NCBI RefSeq assembly: GCF_031456495.1 | Contig: NZ_JAVDUW010000003.1 | Coordinates: 752,869 to 816,868, forward strand | Reading direction: 5' to 3' | DNA length: 64,000 bases | Origin: Pedococcus sp031456495 | Lineage (GTDB): Bacteria; Actinomycetota; Actinomycetes; Actinomycetales; Dermatophilaceae | Shown: piece by piece, positions 31,148 through 38,983 of the stretch | Layout: each line of letters starts with the position of its first letter | How positions within the stretch are numbered: position 1 is the stretch's first letter | Program-made: the position numbers and the translations under genes | Notes under the pieces: model-generated | What the model was told of the DNA's origin: nothing | The model's input: only the letters and a program-made list of their open reading frames with translations | Databases searched by the model: none

Positions 31148-31250
31148 TCACCGCAGGGGCAGACTGCATGCGGTCGTGTCGAAGACCGTGGCGAAGCCCA
31201 GCGATCGGTACACCGGTTGTCCCTGCAAGCCAGTTGCCGCGAGGTTAGGC
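31148..31250 (-). pseudogene. 3' remnant of a GNAT acetyltransferase gene
   Basis: In the 238-base gap, the minus strand encodes ...LAATGLQGQPVYRSLGFATV then FDTTACSLPLR and a TGA at 31150-31148. GQPVYRSLGFATV is the C-terminal motif of many GNAT enzymes (xxPVYxxLGF). Upstream the frame turns into a low-complexity stretch and meets a stop, and no N-terminal GNAT part is found. This looks like the surviving tail of a deleted gene; the left boundary is approximate. Nothing else is evident in 31251-31340. Confidence 0.6.
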
Positions 31251-31340
31251 GTCGCCGTCGCCGTCGCCCTCGCCGGAGATCAGGTGCCCACGCCGTCATC
31301 GGCATGAGCGGACGTTCAGGACCGCAACAGGGCGAGCGGC

Positions 31341-32030
31341 TCAGAGGGAGTAGCGGGCTGCGATGCCGACGAACGCGCCGACGAGCATCGCGGGGCCGAA
31401 GGCGATGTGCGACCGCAGCCCGACCCTGCGCCCGGCCAACATGACCAGCGCGATCAGGCCGCCCACCACGAAACCGGCCACCGTCCCCATGACGACGGCG
31501 CCGACCCCCAGCCAGCCCAGGACGAGGCCGATGAGCCCCGACAGCTTCACGTCGCCGAAGCCCAGCGACCCCGGGGAGACCAGCGCCAGGACGAAGTACA
31601 GCGCGTACAGGGCCGCGCCGCAGACCAGCGCCCGCACGAGAGACCCCCACTCCCCTGCCCCGAGCGATGCCACCGCCACCAGCACGAGCAGGACGGGGTA
31701 TGCCGGCAGGACGAGCCCGTCGGGTAACCGGTGGACGTCCGCGTCGATCCACACGAGCCCGACGGCGAGCCACGCGAACGCGAGGTACGTCGGCAGGGCG
31801 GCCCACCCGGCCGTGCCACCCACCTGCCACGAGAGCCAGCCCCACAGCAAGGCCAGCACGACCGCCGGCCACCACGCGTGGCGCGGCAGGGCGCCCGCAT
31901 CGTCCGACTCGATGCGGTAGCCGCCGGTCGCGAGCTGGCGACCCGACAGTGCTCCGACGAGCGCCCCGGCGAGCGCGAAGACCACGACGAGCCACCACGC
32001 CGTCCCGGCGTGTGGCGCCCAGACGGTCAC
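31341..32030 (-). CDS. prepilin peptidase (A24), short form
   Basis: 229 residues from GTG 32030, overlapping the aroE stop by 4 bases. A polytopic membrane aspartic protease, about 6-7 hydrophobic segments. The two catalytic Asp sites are visible: IDADVHRLPD (Asp96/Asp98 region) and GFGDVKL (157-163, Asp160). The N-terminal methylase domain of classical PilD is absent, as is common in actinobacteria. It would process type IV or Tad pilin leaders, but no pilin genes are in this window; it is coupled instead to aroE. Confidence 0.88.
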   Translation of the reverse strand: MTVWAPHAGTAWWLVVVFALAGALVGALSGRQLATGGYRIESDDAGALPRHAWWPAVVLALLWGWLSWQVGGTAGWAALPTYLAFAWLAVGLVWIDADVHRLPDGLVLPAYPVLLVLVAVASLGAGEWGSLVRALVCGAALYALYFVLALVSPGSLGFGDVKLSGLIGLVLGWLGVGAVVMGTVAGFVVGGLIALVMLAGRRVGLRSHIAFGPAMLVGAFVGIAARYSL

Positions 32031-32869
32031 CGGCCCAGCGCCTGTCGCCCGGCGGCATACATCGCGTCCACGGGCGGGGCCTCGCCGGTGAACAGCCGGA
32101 ACTGCTCCGCGGCCTGGTGGACGAGCATGTCGAGCCCGGACAGAACGGTCGCCCCGGCCGACGTGGCCGCCTGCGCCAGCGGTGTCGGCCAGTCGGCGTA
32201 GACGACGTCCATCAGCGTCGTGCCCGAGAGCCCGCCGCCCGGCCGACCGCCCGAAGCGCGACCAGATGCGCCACCCAGCGCCGCAGCCGCGGCTCCGGCA
32301 CCCGCCGGCGGCAGGGTGCTGACGACGAGGCGACCGGCGTCTCGTGCCCAGTCCGCCAGGGTGACCACCTCGACCGCCACGCCTGCGTGCACGGCCAGCC
32401 GGAGCGTCTCGGGCCGTGCCTCGCCCCGGACCGCCAGGCGCACCGAGCGCACCCCCAGGGCCGCCAGCGCCAGGAGCGCGCTTCTCGCGGTGGCGCCCCC
32501 ACCGAGGACCGTGGCCACCCCGTGGTGCGGCGCGTCGGCGAGCGCTGCCTCGATCCCGTGGACGTCGGTGTTGTGGGCGTCCCAACCGAGGTCCTCGCGC
32601 CGGACCAGCGTGTTGACGGCACCCGTGACGCGGGCGGTCTCCGTGGTCGTCTCGGCAACGTCGAACGCGACCTCTTTGAGCGGCATCGTCAGGCTGAGGC
32701 CGCGCCACGACTCGTCGCGCTCCCCCACCCAGCCGGCGAGCTCGTCGGCGCCCACCTCGTGCGCGGTGTAGCGCCAGTCGGTCAGGCCGAGGGCGCGGTA
32801 GCCAGCGCTGTGCAGGGTGGGCGACAGCGAGTGGGCCACCGGCTGCCCGAGGACGGCAGCGTTCAGCAC
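32027..32869 (-). CDS. aroE: shikimate dehydrogenase
   Basis: 280 residues from GTG 32869, overlapping mltG by 7 bases. NADPH-dependent reduction of 3-dehydroshikimate. Shikimate site VLGQPVAHSLSPTLHSAGY, catalytic Lys in LTMPLKE, and Asn/Asp in GAVNTLVRREDLGWDAHNTD are present, as is the nucleotide loop VLGGGATARSALLAL. A Gly/Ala/Arg-rich insertion (GGASGRASGGRPGGG) lies about residue 205-220. It is separated from aroBKC by about 5 kb here. Confidence 0.96.
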   Translation of the reverse strand: MLNAAVLGQPVAHSLSPTLHSAGYRALGLTDWRYTAHEVGADELAGWVGERDESWRGLSLTMPLKEVAFDVAETTTETARVTGAVNTLVRREDLGWDAHNTDVHGIEAALADAPHHGVATVLGGGATARSALLALAALGVRSVRLAVRGEARPETLRLAVHAGVAVEVVTLADWARDAGRLVVSTLPPAGAGAAAAALGGASGRASGGRPGGGLSGTTLMDVVYADWPTPLAQAATSAGATVLSGLDMLVHQAAEQFRLFTGEAPPVDAMYAAGRQALGR

Positions 32870-34047
32870 CGGTCGCTGTGCTGCCGGCACCACGACTGGA
32901 ACTCCTTGACGTTCCGGTCGTGCTCGGCCTGCGTGGCGGCGAACTTGGTCTCGCCCGTGTCGGGGTCGACGGTCACGAAGAACAGCCACGGTCCCGGGGT
33001 CGGGTTGGCGGCGGCCTCGATCGAGGCTGCGCCGGGGCTGTTGATCGGCCCGGGCGGCAGGCCCTGGACCTTGTACGTGTTGTACGGGCTCGGGCTCTGC
33101 CGGTCGGCGTTGCTGGTGCCCGCGCGGCCGCGCTTCTGCACCGCGTAGTGGACCGTGGAGTCCATCTGCAGCAGCCCGAAGTTGGGCGCGCCCTTGGTCG
33201 CGAGCCGGTTGACGATGACCCGCGCCACCTTGCCGCGGTCGGCCTCGCCGCTCACCTCGCCCTCGACGATCGACGCCACGGTCAGGACCCGCTCGGCGTC
33301 GGCCTCGGCCACCCCGGCCTTCGACAGCTCGCTCACGGTCATCGCGACCATCTGCTTGAGCTGGTCGGTGGCGGTGGCGTCCTTGGCGAACTCGTACGTC
33401 GACGGGAACAACCACCCCTCGACGTTGCCCTTGGCCTCGGCCGGCAGGCCCAGTGACGCCGGGTCCTTCGCCGCGGCCTGGTAGTCGGCGACGGGCACAC
33501 CCGTCCCCTTGGACAGCGCGGCGAAGATCTCGTTCTTCCACAGCCCCTCGCGGATCGTCACGCGGGGGACGTCGGCGCGGTTCTTCGAGTCGATGAGGAT
33601 CGCCACGGCGTCCGCGGCCTTCATCTGCTTGCGGAACGTGTACGTGCCCGGCTGGACGCTCGTGATGCGCGGGTTCGCGGCAGCCGCGTCCGCGAACGCC
33701 TTGGTCGACTTCACCACCCCCGCCGCGTAGAGCGCGCGGCCCATGGCCGGCGGCAGGTCGCCGTCCTTGATGGTCACCTGCACCTGCCCAGTGCCCGGTC
33801 CGGGGTAGTCGTTGCTCTCCAGGAACCCGTCCACGACCGGCCGCAGGACCGTGTATGCCGCGACCGCGGCGGCCGCGACGATGGCCAGGGCGACGACGAG
33901 GATGCCGAACCGGCGGCCACGGCGACGGCGGCGCCTGGGCCGCTGGTGCCGCTCCGAGCGCGTGCGGACCACGGGCTCCGCGTGCGGCTCGTCGTGGTGC
34001 TCGTCGTGTCCCCCGAAGATCGAGTGATCCAGCCGGGGCTCGGTCAT
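32863..34047 (-). CDS. mltG: endolytic murein transglycosylase MltG
   Basis: 394 residues from ATG 34047, overlapping the ruvX stop by 4 bases. A cytoplasmic His/Asp/Arg-rich N-terminus (1-46) precedes one membrane span (about 47-67); the LysM-like and YceG catalytic domains are outside. The catalytic Glu is in VASIVEGEVSGEADRGKVA. GLLQMDSTVHYAV and YNTYKVQGLPPGPINSPG are family signatures. It cuts nascent glycan strands and may set their length. The aroE-mltG-ruvX-alaS order is conserved in actinobacteria. Confidence 0.96.
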   Translation of the reverse strand: MTEPRLDHSIFGGHDEHHDEPHAEPVVRTRSERHQRPRRRRRRGRRFGILVVALAIVAAAAVAAYTVLRPVVDGFLESNDYPGPGTGQVQVTIKDGDLPPAMGRALYAAGVVKSTKAFADAAAANPRITSVQPGTYTFRKQMKAADAVAILIDSKNRADVPRVTIREGLWKNEIFAALSKGTGVPVADYQAAAKDPASLGLPAEAKGNVEGWLFPSTYEFAKDATATDQLKQMVAMTVSELSKAGVAEADAERVLTVASIVEGEVSGEADRGKVARVIVNRLATKGAPNFGLLQMDSTVHYAVQKRGRAGTSNADRQSPSPYNTYKVQGLPPGPINSPGAASIEAAANPTPGPWLFFVTVDPDTGETKFAATQAEHDRNVKEFQSWCRQHSDRC

Positions 34048-34583
34048 CGGTGCCTGTCCTTCGTCCTGGGCTTGCGCCCACCGGTCCTCACCAGCTCGCC
34101 GGGCGGGCGCCCTGAGCTGCGCTCCGCGTCCAGTGCCGCCTGCAGGATGAGGACTGCTGCCGCCTGGTCGACGACGGCCCGCTGGGACCGGCCGCCGACA
34201 CCGCTGGCGCGGAGCTGGCGGTGGGCCTCGACCGTGGTGTTCCGCTCGTCGACGAGACGCACGGGAACCGGGGCGACGCGGACCGCCAGCCGCCCAGCAT
34301 ACGTGCGTGCGATGCCGGCGGCGGGACCTTCGGCGCCCGAAAGTGAGCGCGGCAGCCCCACGACGACCTCGACGGCCTCGAGCTCGCGCACCAGCTCGAC
34401 GATCTCCTCGACGTCGGTCGGGGCCTCCGCAGCGGCGTCGGGGTCCCTCGCCACGGTCCGGACCGGGGTCGCGAGCAGCGCCGAGGGGTCGCTCGCGGCG
34501 ACGCCGACGCGCACGCTGCCGACGTCGATGCCCACCCGCCGGCCGGGGCGGGTGGGCATCGTCGTGTCGTGCGGGTCGGTCAC
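34044..34583 (-). CDS. ruvX: Holliday-junction resolvase-like RuvX (YqgF)
   Basis: 179 residues from GTG 34583, overlapping the alaS stop by 4 bases. RNase H-fold nuclease: GIDVGSVRVGVAASDP (catalytic Asp), VVVGLPRSLSG, and VDERNTTVEA (Glu) are intact. The family is implicated in processing of 16S rRNA 5' ends or DNA junctions; the role is not settled. The C-terminus (RTGGRKPRTKDRHR) is basic. Confidence 0.95.
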   Translation of the reverse strand: MTDPHDTTMPTRPGRRVGIDVGSVRVGVAASDPSALLATPVRTVARDPDAAAEAPTDVEEIVELVRELEAVEVVVGLPRSLSGAEGPAAGIARTYAGRLAVRVAPVPVRLVDERNTTVEAHRQLRASGVGGRSQRAVVDQAAAVLILQAALDAERSSGRPPGELVRTGGRKPRTKDRHR

Positions 34584-37276
34584 CCGGCCGAGCCGTTCCG
34601 GACGGCTGCGTCGACCTGTCCGAGGGCCTCACCGGTGCGGCTGGCGTCGGTGCCACCGCCCTGGGCGAGGTCGTCCTTGCCGCCGCCCCCGCCGCCGAGC
34701 GCCTGGGCCGCGACCCGGACCAGCGCCCCCGCACGGATCCCGCGCTCACGGGCACCGGCGTTGGTGGCGACGACGACCGACGGGCGGCCCTTGGCCACGC
34801 CCGTCAGCGCGACGACCGCAGGAGCCGCGTCGCCGAGCCGGCCGCGCAGGTCCAGCGCCATCGTGCGCAGGTCGTCGGCGGACGCGCCCTCGCCGGCGTC
34901 GTGGGTGAGCAGGCGGATGCCGGCGACGTCGCGGGCGTACTCCACGAGCCGGCCGGTCTGGGCCTGGACCTGCTCGCGGTGCATCCGTTCGATCTCGCGC
35001 TCGGCCTCACGGACCCGCGCCACGAGCTGGGCGACGCGCTCCTTGAGCTCGCCGGGCTGCACCTTGACGATGTCGGTCAGCTCCGCGACGAGCGCACGCT
35101 CCTTGGCCAGGTAGCGCAGCGCGTCCATGCCGACGAACGCCTCGAGGCGGCGCACGCCCGAGCCGACCGAGGACTCGCCGGTGACCGACAGCGCGCCGAT
35201 CTGGCTGGAGTGGCCGACGTGGGTGCCACCGCACAGCTCGCGCGACCACGGGCCGCCGATCTCGATGACGCGGACCTGCTCGTCGTAGGTCTCGCCGAAC
35301 AGCGCCAGGGCACCGAACTCGCGCGCCTCGGGCAGGGTCATGTACTGCGCGGAGACCGGCAGGTCCTGGCGGACCGCGAGGTTCGCCACCTCCTCGATCT
35401 CGCTGCGGGTCTCGGCGCTGAGCGCCTGGCCCCACGCGAAGTCGAGACGCAGGTAGCCGGGCTTGTTGTACGAGCCGGACTGCAGCGCGGACGGGCCGAG
35501 CACCTGCCGCAGGGCCGCGTGCACGACGTGGGTGCCGGAGTGCGCCTGGCACGCCGAGATGCGCCACTCGGGGTCGACCTCGGCGCTGACCTCGAGGCCC
35601 TGGCGGACCGGGCCGGTGAGGACCTCGACGGTGTGCACGACCAGACCCTTGACCGGGCGCTGGACGTCGACGACCTTGAGGTGCGCGCCGTCGGCGACGA
35701 TGACGCCCTCGTCGGCGATCTGGCCACCGGACTCGGCGTAGAACGGGGTGCGGTCGAGCACGACCTGGCCGCGCTGGCCCGGCTCGAGCTCCTCGACGCG
35801 CTCCCCGTCGACGACGAGGCCCAGGACCTTCGCCTCGGTGGTCAGCTCGGAGTACGCGCGCCAGTCGGTCGCGCCGAGCGCCCGCAGGTCCTTCCAGACC
35901 TCGGTGTTGGCGTGGCCGCCCTTCTTGGCCTTCGCGTCGGCCTTGGCGCGCTCGCGCTGCTCCTGCATGAGCCGGGTGAAGCCCTCGCGGTCGACCTCCA
36001 GGCCCTGCTCGGCCGCCATCTCCAGGGTGAGGTCGATCGGGAACCCGTAGGTGTCGTGCAGCTGGAACGCCTGGTCACCGGCGAGCGTGCTGCCCCCGGA
36101 CTCCTTGGTGCGGGTCACCGCGGTGTCGAGGATGGTCGTGCCCGCGGCGAGGGTGCGCCGGAAGGCGTCCTCCTCGGCATACGCGATCTGGGAGATGCGC
36201 TCGAACCCGTCGCGCAGCTCGGGGTAGGACTGGCTCATCCGCTCCATCGAGACCGGCAGCAAGAGCGGCAGGCTGGGCTCGTCGTAGCCGAGCAGGCGCA
36301 TCGAGCGCACCGCGCGGCGCAGCATCCGGCGCAGGACGTAGCCGCGGCCCTCGTTGCCCGGCGTCACGCCGTCGCCGATGAGCATCAGGCTCGAGCGGAC
36401 ATGGTCGGCCACGACGCGCAGCCGCACGTCGTCGGGGTGGCTGTGCGCGGCGTCGTGGCCCGACTGCTGGCCGTACTTCTTGCCGGTGAGCTCGGCCGCC
36501 CGCTCGAGGACGGGGTAGACCTCGTCGATCTCGTACATGTTGTCGACGCCCTGGAGGATCGAGGCGATCCGCTCCAGGCCCATGCCGGTGTCGATGTTCG
36601 GCTTGGGCAGCGGGCCGGAGACGTCGAAGTCGACCTTGCTGCGGACCTGCGACAGCCGGGACTGCATGAAGACGAGGTTCCAGACCTCCATGAACCGGTC
36701 CTCGTCGACCGCGGGGCCGCCGTCCGGGCCGTACTCCGGGCCACGGTCGACGTAGATCTCCGAGCACGGCCCGCCCGGACCGGGCACGCCCATGTGCCAG
36801 TAGTTGTCGGCCAGCCCGCGGCGCACGATCCGCTCGCGCGGGATGTCGGTGAGCTGCACCCACAGGTCCGCGGCCTCGTCGTCGTCCTCGAAGACGGTCG
36901 CCCACAGCTTGTCGGCCTCGATGCCGTAGCCGCCCTGCGCCTGCGGGGTGGTCAGCAGCTCCCAGGCGAACTCGATCGCGCCGGCCTTGAAGTAGTCGCC
37001 GAAGGAGAAGTTGCCGTTCATCTGGAAGAACGTGCCGTGGCGGGAGGTCTTGCCCACCTCCTCGATGTCCTGGGTGCGGACGCACTTCTGCACCGAGGTG
37101 GCCCGGTCCCACTGCGGGGTCTGCTGGCCGAGGAAGTACGGCTTGAACGGCACCATCCCCGCGTTGACGAACAGCAGGTTCGGGTCGTCGTAGATGAGCG
37201 GTGCGGAGGGGACGACGGTGTGGCCCTTGCCCTCGAAGAAGGAGAGCCAGCGGCGCCTGATCTCGGCGGTTTCCAT
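34580..37276 (-). CDS. alaS: alanyl-tRNA synthetase
   Basis: 898 residues from ATG 37276 (METAEIRRRWLSFF); an in-frame GTG/ATG eight codons earlier was judged less likely. Class II aminoacylation domain with FVNAGMVPFKPYFLG, motif 2/3 region PNIDTGMGLERIA, an editing domain with HSGTHVVHAAL and RELCGGTHVGHSSQIG (Zn ligands), and a glycine-rich C-Ala end (AAQALGGGGGGKDDLAQGGG). All parts intact. It leads the alaS-ruvX-mltG-aroE transcript. No T-box leader is apparent. Confidence 0.98.
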   Translation of the reverse strand: METAEIRRRWLSFFEGKGHTVVPSAPLIYDDPNLLFVNAGMVPFKPYFLGQQTPQWDRATSVQKCVRTQDIEEVGKTSRHGTFFQMNGNFSFGDYFKAGAIEFAWELLTTPQAQGGYGIEADKLWATVFEDDDEAADLWVQLTDIPRERIVRRGLADNYWHMGVPGPGGPCSEIYVDRGPEYGPDGGPAVDEDRFMEVWNLVFMQSRLSQVRSKVDFDVSGPLPKPNIDTGMGLERIASILQGVDNMYEIDEVYPVLERAAELTGKKYGQQSGHDAAHSHPDDVRLRVVADHVRSSLMLIGDGVTPGNEGRGYVLRRMLRRAVRSMRLLGYDEPSLPLLLPVSMERMSQSYPELRDGFERISQIAYAEEDAFRRTLAAGTTILDTAVTRTKESGGSTLAGDQAFQLHDTYGFPIDLTLEMAAEQGLEVDREGFTRLMQEQRERAKADAKAKKGGHANTEVWKDLRALGATDWRAYSELTTEAKVLGLVVDGERVEELEPGQRGQVVLDRTPFYAESGGQIADEGVIVADGAHLKVVDVQRPVKGLVVHTVEVLTGPVRQGLEVSAEVDPEWRISACQAHSGTHVVHAALRQVLGPSALQSGSYNKPGYLRLDFAWGQALSAETRSEIEEVANLAVRQDLPVSAQYMTLPEAREFGALALFGETYDEQVRVIEIGGPWSRELCGGTHVGHSSQIGALSVTGESSVGSGVRRLEAFVGMDALRYLAKERALVAELTDIVKVQPGELKERVAQLVARVREAEREIERMHREQVQAQTGRLVEYARDVAGIRLLTHDAGEGASADDLRTMALDLRGRLGDAAPAVVALTGVAKGRPSVVVATNAGARERGIRAGALVRVAAQALGGGGGGKDDLAQGGGTDASRTGEALGQVDAAVRNGSAG

Positions 37277-37384
37277 GGGTGAATCAGTCCTTAAGCGCAT
37301 GCCGCGCGTCTGCAGGCGGACATGACGAATCGTACGGGCAGAGCGGTGGGGTGTGCGGGGCGGCAGCGCGGGGCGCCGGCGCCC

Positions 37385-37696
37385 CTACCGAGCTCGGTGC
37401 GCCCCGGGACCCGTCGGATCGTCGAGCAGCGCCCGCGCGGAGTCCGCGTCGAGCCGGGGACGGCCCGTGGTGTCGTCCACCGTGTCGGTGTCGATGCCCA
37501 GCGCGAGGCGCAGCTCGCCCTCGCGCTGCTCCATGCCCTCACGCACGGCGGTGGCGAGCTCGCGCAGGCCGTCGCCGAAGTCGGACAGGCCGTGGGCGAC
37601 CCCGGTGGGGGTGTACGCCTGCGCGGCCTTGCTCAGCCGGCGCACGGCATACACACCGGCGGCGGCACCCAGGGCGGTCCAGAAGAGTCGGGACAC
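37385..37696 (-). CDS. small membrane-associated protein, DUF6167-like
   Basis: 103 residues from GTG 37696. An N-terminal hydrophobic stretch (about 3-20, LFWTALGAAAGVYAVRRL) is followed by an amphipathic helix (GDGLRELATAVREGMEQREG) and a disordered acidic end. The length and pattern fit the uncharacterised actinobacterial family found between rarA and alaS. It is 6 bases downstream of the DUF948 gene, so the two are co-transcribed. Function unknown. Confidence 0.75.
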   Translation of the reverse strand: MSRLFWTALGAAAGVYAVRRLSKAAQAYTPTGVAHGLSDFGDGLRELATAVREGMEQREGELRLALGIDTDTVDDTTGRPRLDADSARALLDDPTGPGAHRAR

Positions 37697-37702
37697 CGGC
37701 GA

Positions 37703-38095
37703 TCAGCCCCTGCGGCGGCGACGGCCGCCCGCGCTGCGCTGGCCGCCGCCACCGAGCGCCGAGCGGACGCCGTAGGTGAAGGCCGCGACCTTGACGACCG
37801 GGCTGCCGAGCGTCGCCGCGAACAGCGACGTCAGCGCGCTGGCGTTCGTGGTGATCGCCGAGACGTTGGTGGTGATCGCGTCGACCCGGGCCAGCTGCTC
37901 GTTGGTCAGGCTGACGGTGTCGGTGAGCTTGAGCAGCGTCGGCTGGACGTTCTCGGTCGTCGTGCGGACGCTGACCCTCGTCTCGTCGAGGATCTTGCCG
38001 GCCTTGCCGATCACGCTCCCCAGCCGGAAGACGAGGAACGCGAAGGCCAGCGCGGCGACCATGCCCGCGATGTCGCCCAGACTCACTGAATCCAT
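37703..38095 (-). CDS. DUF948 domain membrane protein
   Basis: 130 residues from ATG 38095. One membrane helix near the N-terminus (about 7-27), then a helical, coiled-coil-like stretch rich in Thr/Val/Leu (DETRVSVRTTTENVQPTLLK and onward), typical of DUF948 (YtxG-like) proteins. A basic Gly/Arg tail (GGRRRRRG) ends it. It pairs with the following small protein and, as in many actinobacteria, lies between rarA and alaS. Role unknown; a membrane-proximal structural or stress function is inferred only from family annotation. Confidence 0.85.
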   Translation of the reverse strand: MDSVSLGDIAGMVAALAFAFLVFRLGSVIGKAGKILDETRVSVRTTTENVQPTLLKLTDTVSLTNEQLARVDAITTNVSAITTNASALTSLFAATLGSPVVKVAAFTYGVRSALGGGGQRSAGGRRRRRG

Positions 38096-38206
38096 GGCGA
38101 GCACCCTACCCCGAGGCCCGCGACTCGCTCGTCCGACTTGTCCGCCGTGGTCAGGGACCGTGTCGGGCGCGTCGGCGCTGTCGGTGGCCGGGTGCACGAT
38201 GCCGTC

Positions 38207-38920
38207 ATGGACACGACAGGACGCTACGAGCTGGTCGCCTTCGACGTCCCGGACGCGGGGGCTGCCTCGCAGTTCTGGGCCGACCTCACGGGCTGGGAGG
38301 TGGTGCGCGACGTGGGCGACTGGGTCACCCTGCGCGCACCCGACGGGCAGGAGGTCGCCTTCCAGCAGGTCGCCGACCACCGCGCACCCCGGTGGCCCGG
38401 ACAGGAGCACCCGCAGCAGGCCCACCTCGACCTGCTCGTCGACGGCACCGGGGCGGCCGCGGAGCGCGCGGTGTCCCTCGGCGCCACCCACCTCGCCGAC
38501 GGCGCGTCCTGGGTGACGCTGGCCGACCCCGCCGGGCACCCGTTCGACCTCTGCCAGAAGGACGGGCAGGAGGGGGTGGGCCTCTACGCCCTGACCTACG
38601 ACGCGCCCGACGCCTCCGCCCTCGCCCGCTTCTACGCCGGGCTCTTCGGCGTGGAGGTGGCCTACGACGGCCCCGAGGGCGCGATGGTCACGAGCGACGG
38701 CCACACGCTGATGGTGCAGCAGGTGCAGGGGTACACCGCGCCGCGGTGGCCCGATCCCGAGCACCCGCAGCAGGCGCACCTCGACGTGCTGGTCGACGAC
38801 CTCGACGCAGCCGTCGCGCGGGCGCTGGAGCTGGGCGCCACCGAGCTGCCCGGCGGTGGCGACGGCTGGCGGACGCTGGCCGACCCCGCCGGACACCCCT
38901 TCGACCTCACCACGGGCTGA
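38207..38920 (+). CDS. two-domain VOC (glyoxalase-like) protein
   Basis: 237 residues from ATG 38207. Two tandem vicinal-oxygen-chelate domains: about 6-118 and 122-237, each ending in the near-identical TLADPAGHPFDL. Such internally duplicated proteins form a pseudo-dimer with one active site. Metal-type residues (His in AHLDLLVD / AHLDVLVD and Glu-like positions) are partly present. Substrate unknown; the family includes dioxygenases, glyoxalase I and resistance proteins. Monocistronic; converges on rarA. Confidence 0.88.
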   Translation: MDTTGRYELVAFDVPDAGAASQFWADLTGWEVVRDVGDWVTLRAPDGQEVAFQQVADHRAPRWPGQEHPQQAHLDLLVDGTGAAAERAVSLGATHLADGASWVTLADPAGHPFDLCQKDGQEGVGLYALTYDAPDASALARFYAGLFGVEVAYDGPEGAMVTSDGHTLMVQQVQGYTAPRWPDPEHPQQAHLDVLVDDLDAAVARALELGATELPGGGDGWRTLADPAGHPFDLTTG

Positions 38921-38983
38921 CCCGGGGGCGCGACTCAGGGCTTGCCCGGGTGGGGCGACGACGGACTGACGGAGAGCAGGGCG

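Noticed and set aside
34307..37282. 991-codon plus-strand frame opposite alaS
   Set aside because: Antisense shadow of alaS with no domain similarity; similar cases opposite recN (57682-58509) and aspS (45190-47337).
37277..37384. T-box leader ahead of alaS
   Set aside because: Only 108 bases with no specifier loop or the conserved T-box sequence; actinobacterial T-boxes are mostly limited to ileS.
38920..38951. Terminator between the VOC gene and rarA
   Set aside because: Only a 7-base inverted repeat (ACCCGGG/CCCGGGT) with an 18-base loop; too weak to list as a feature.
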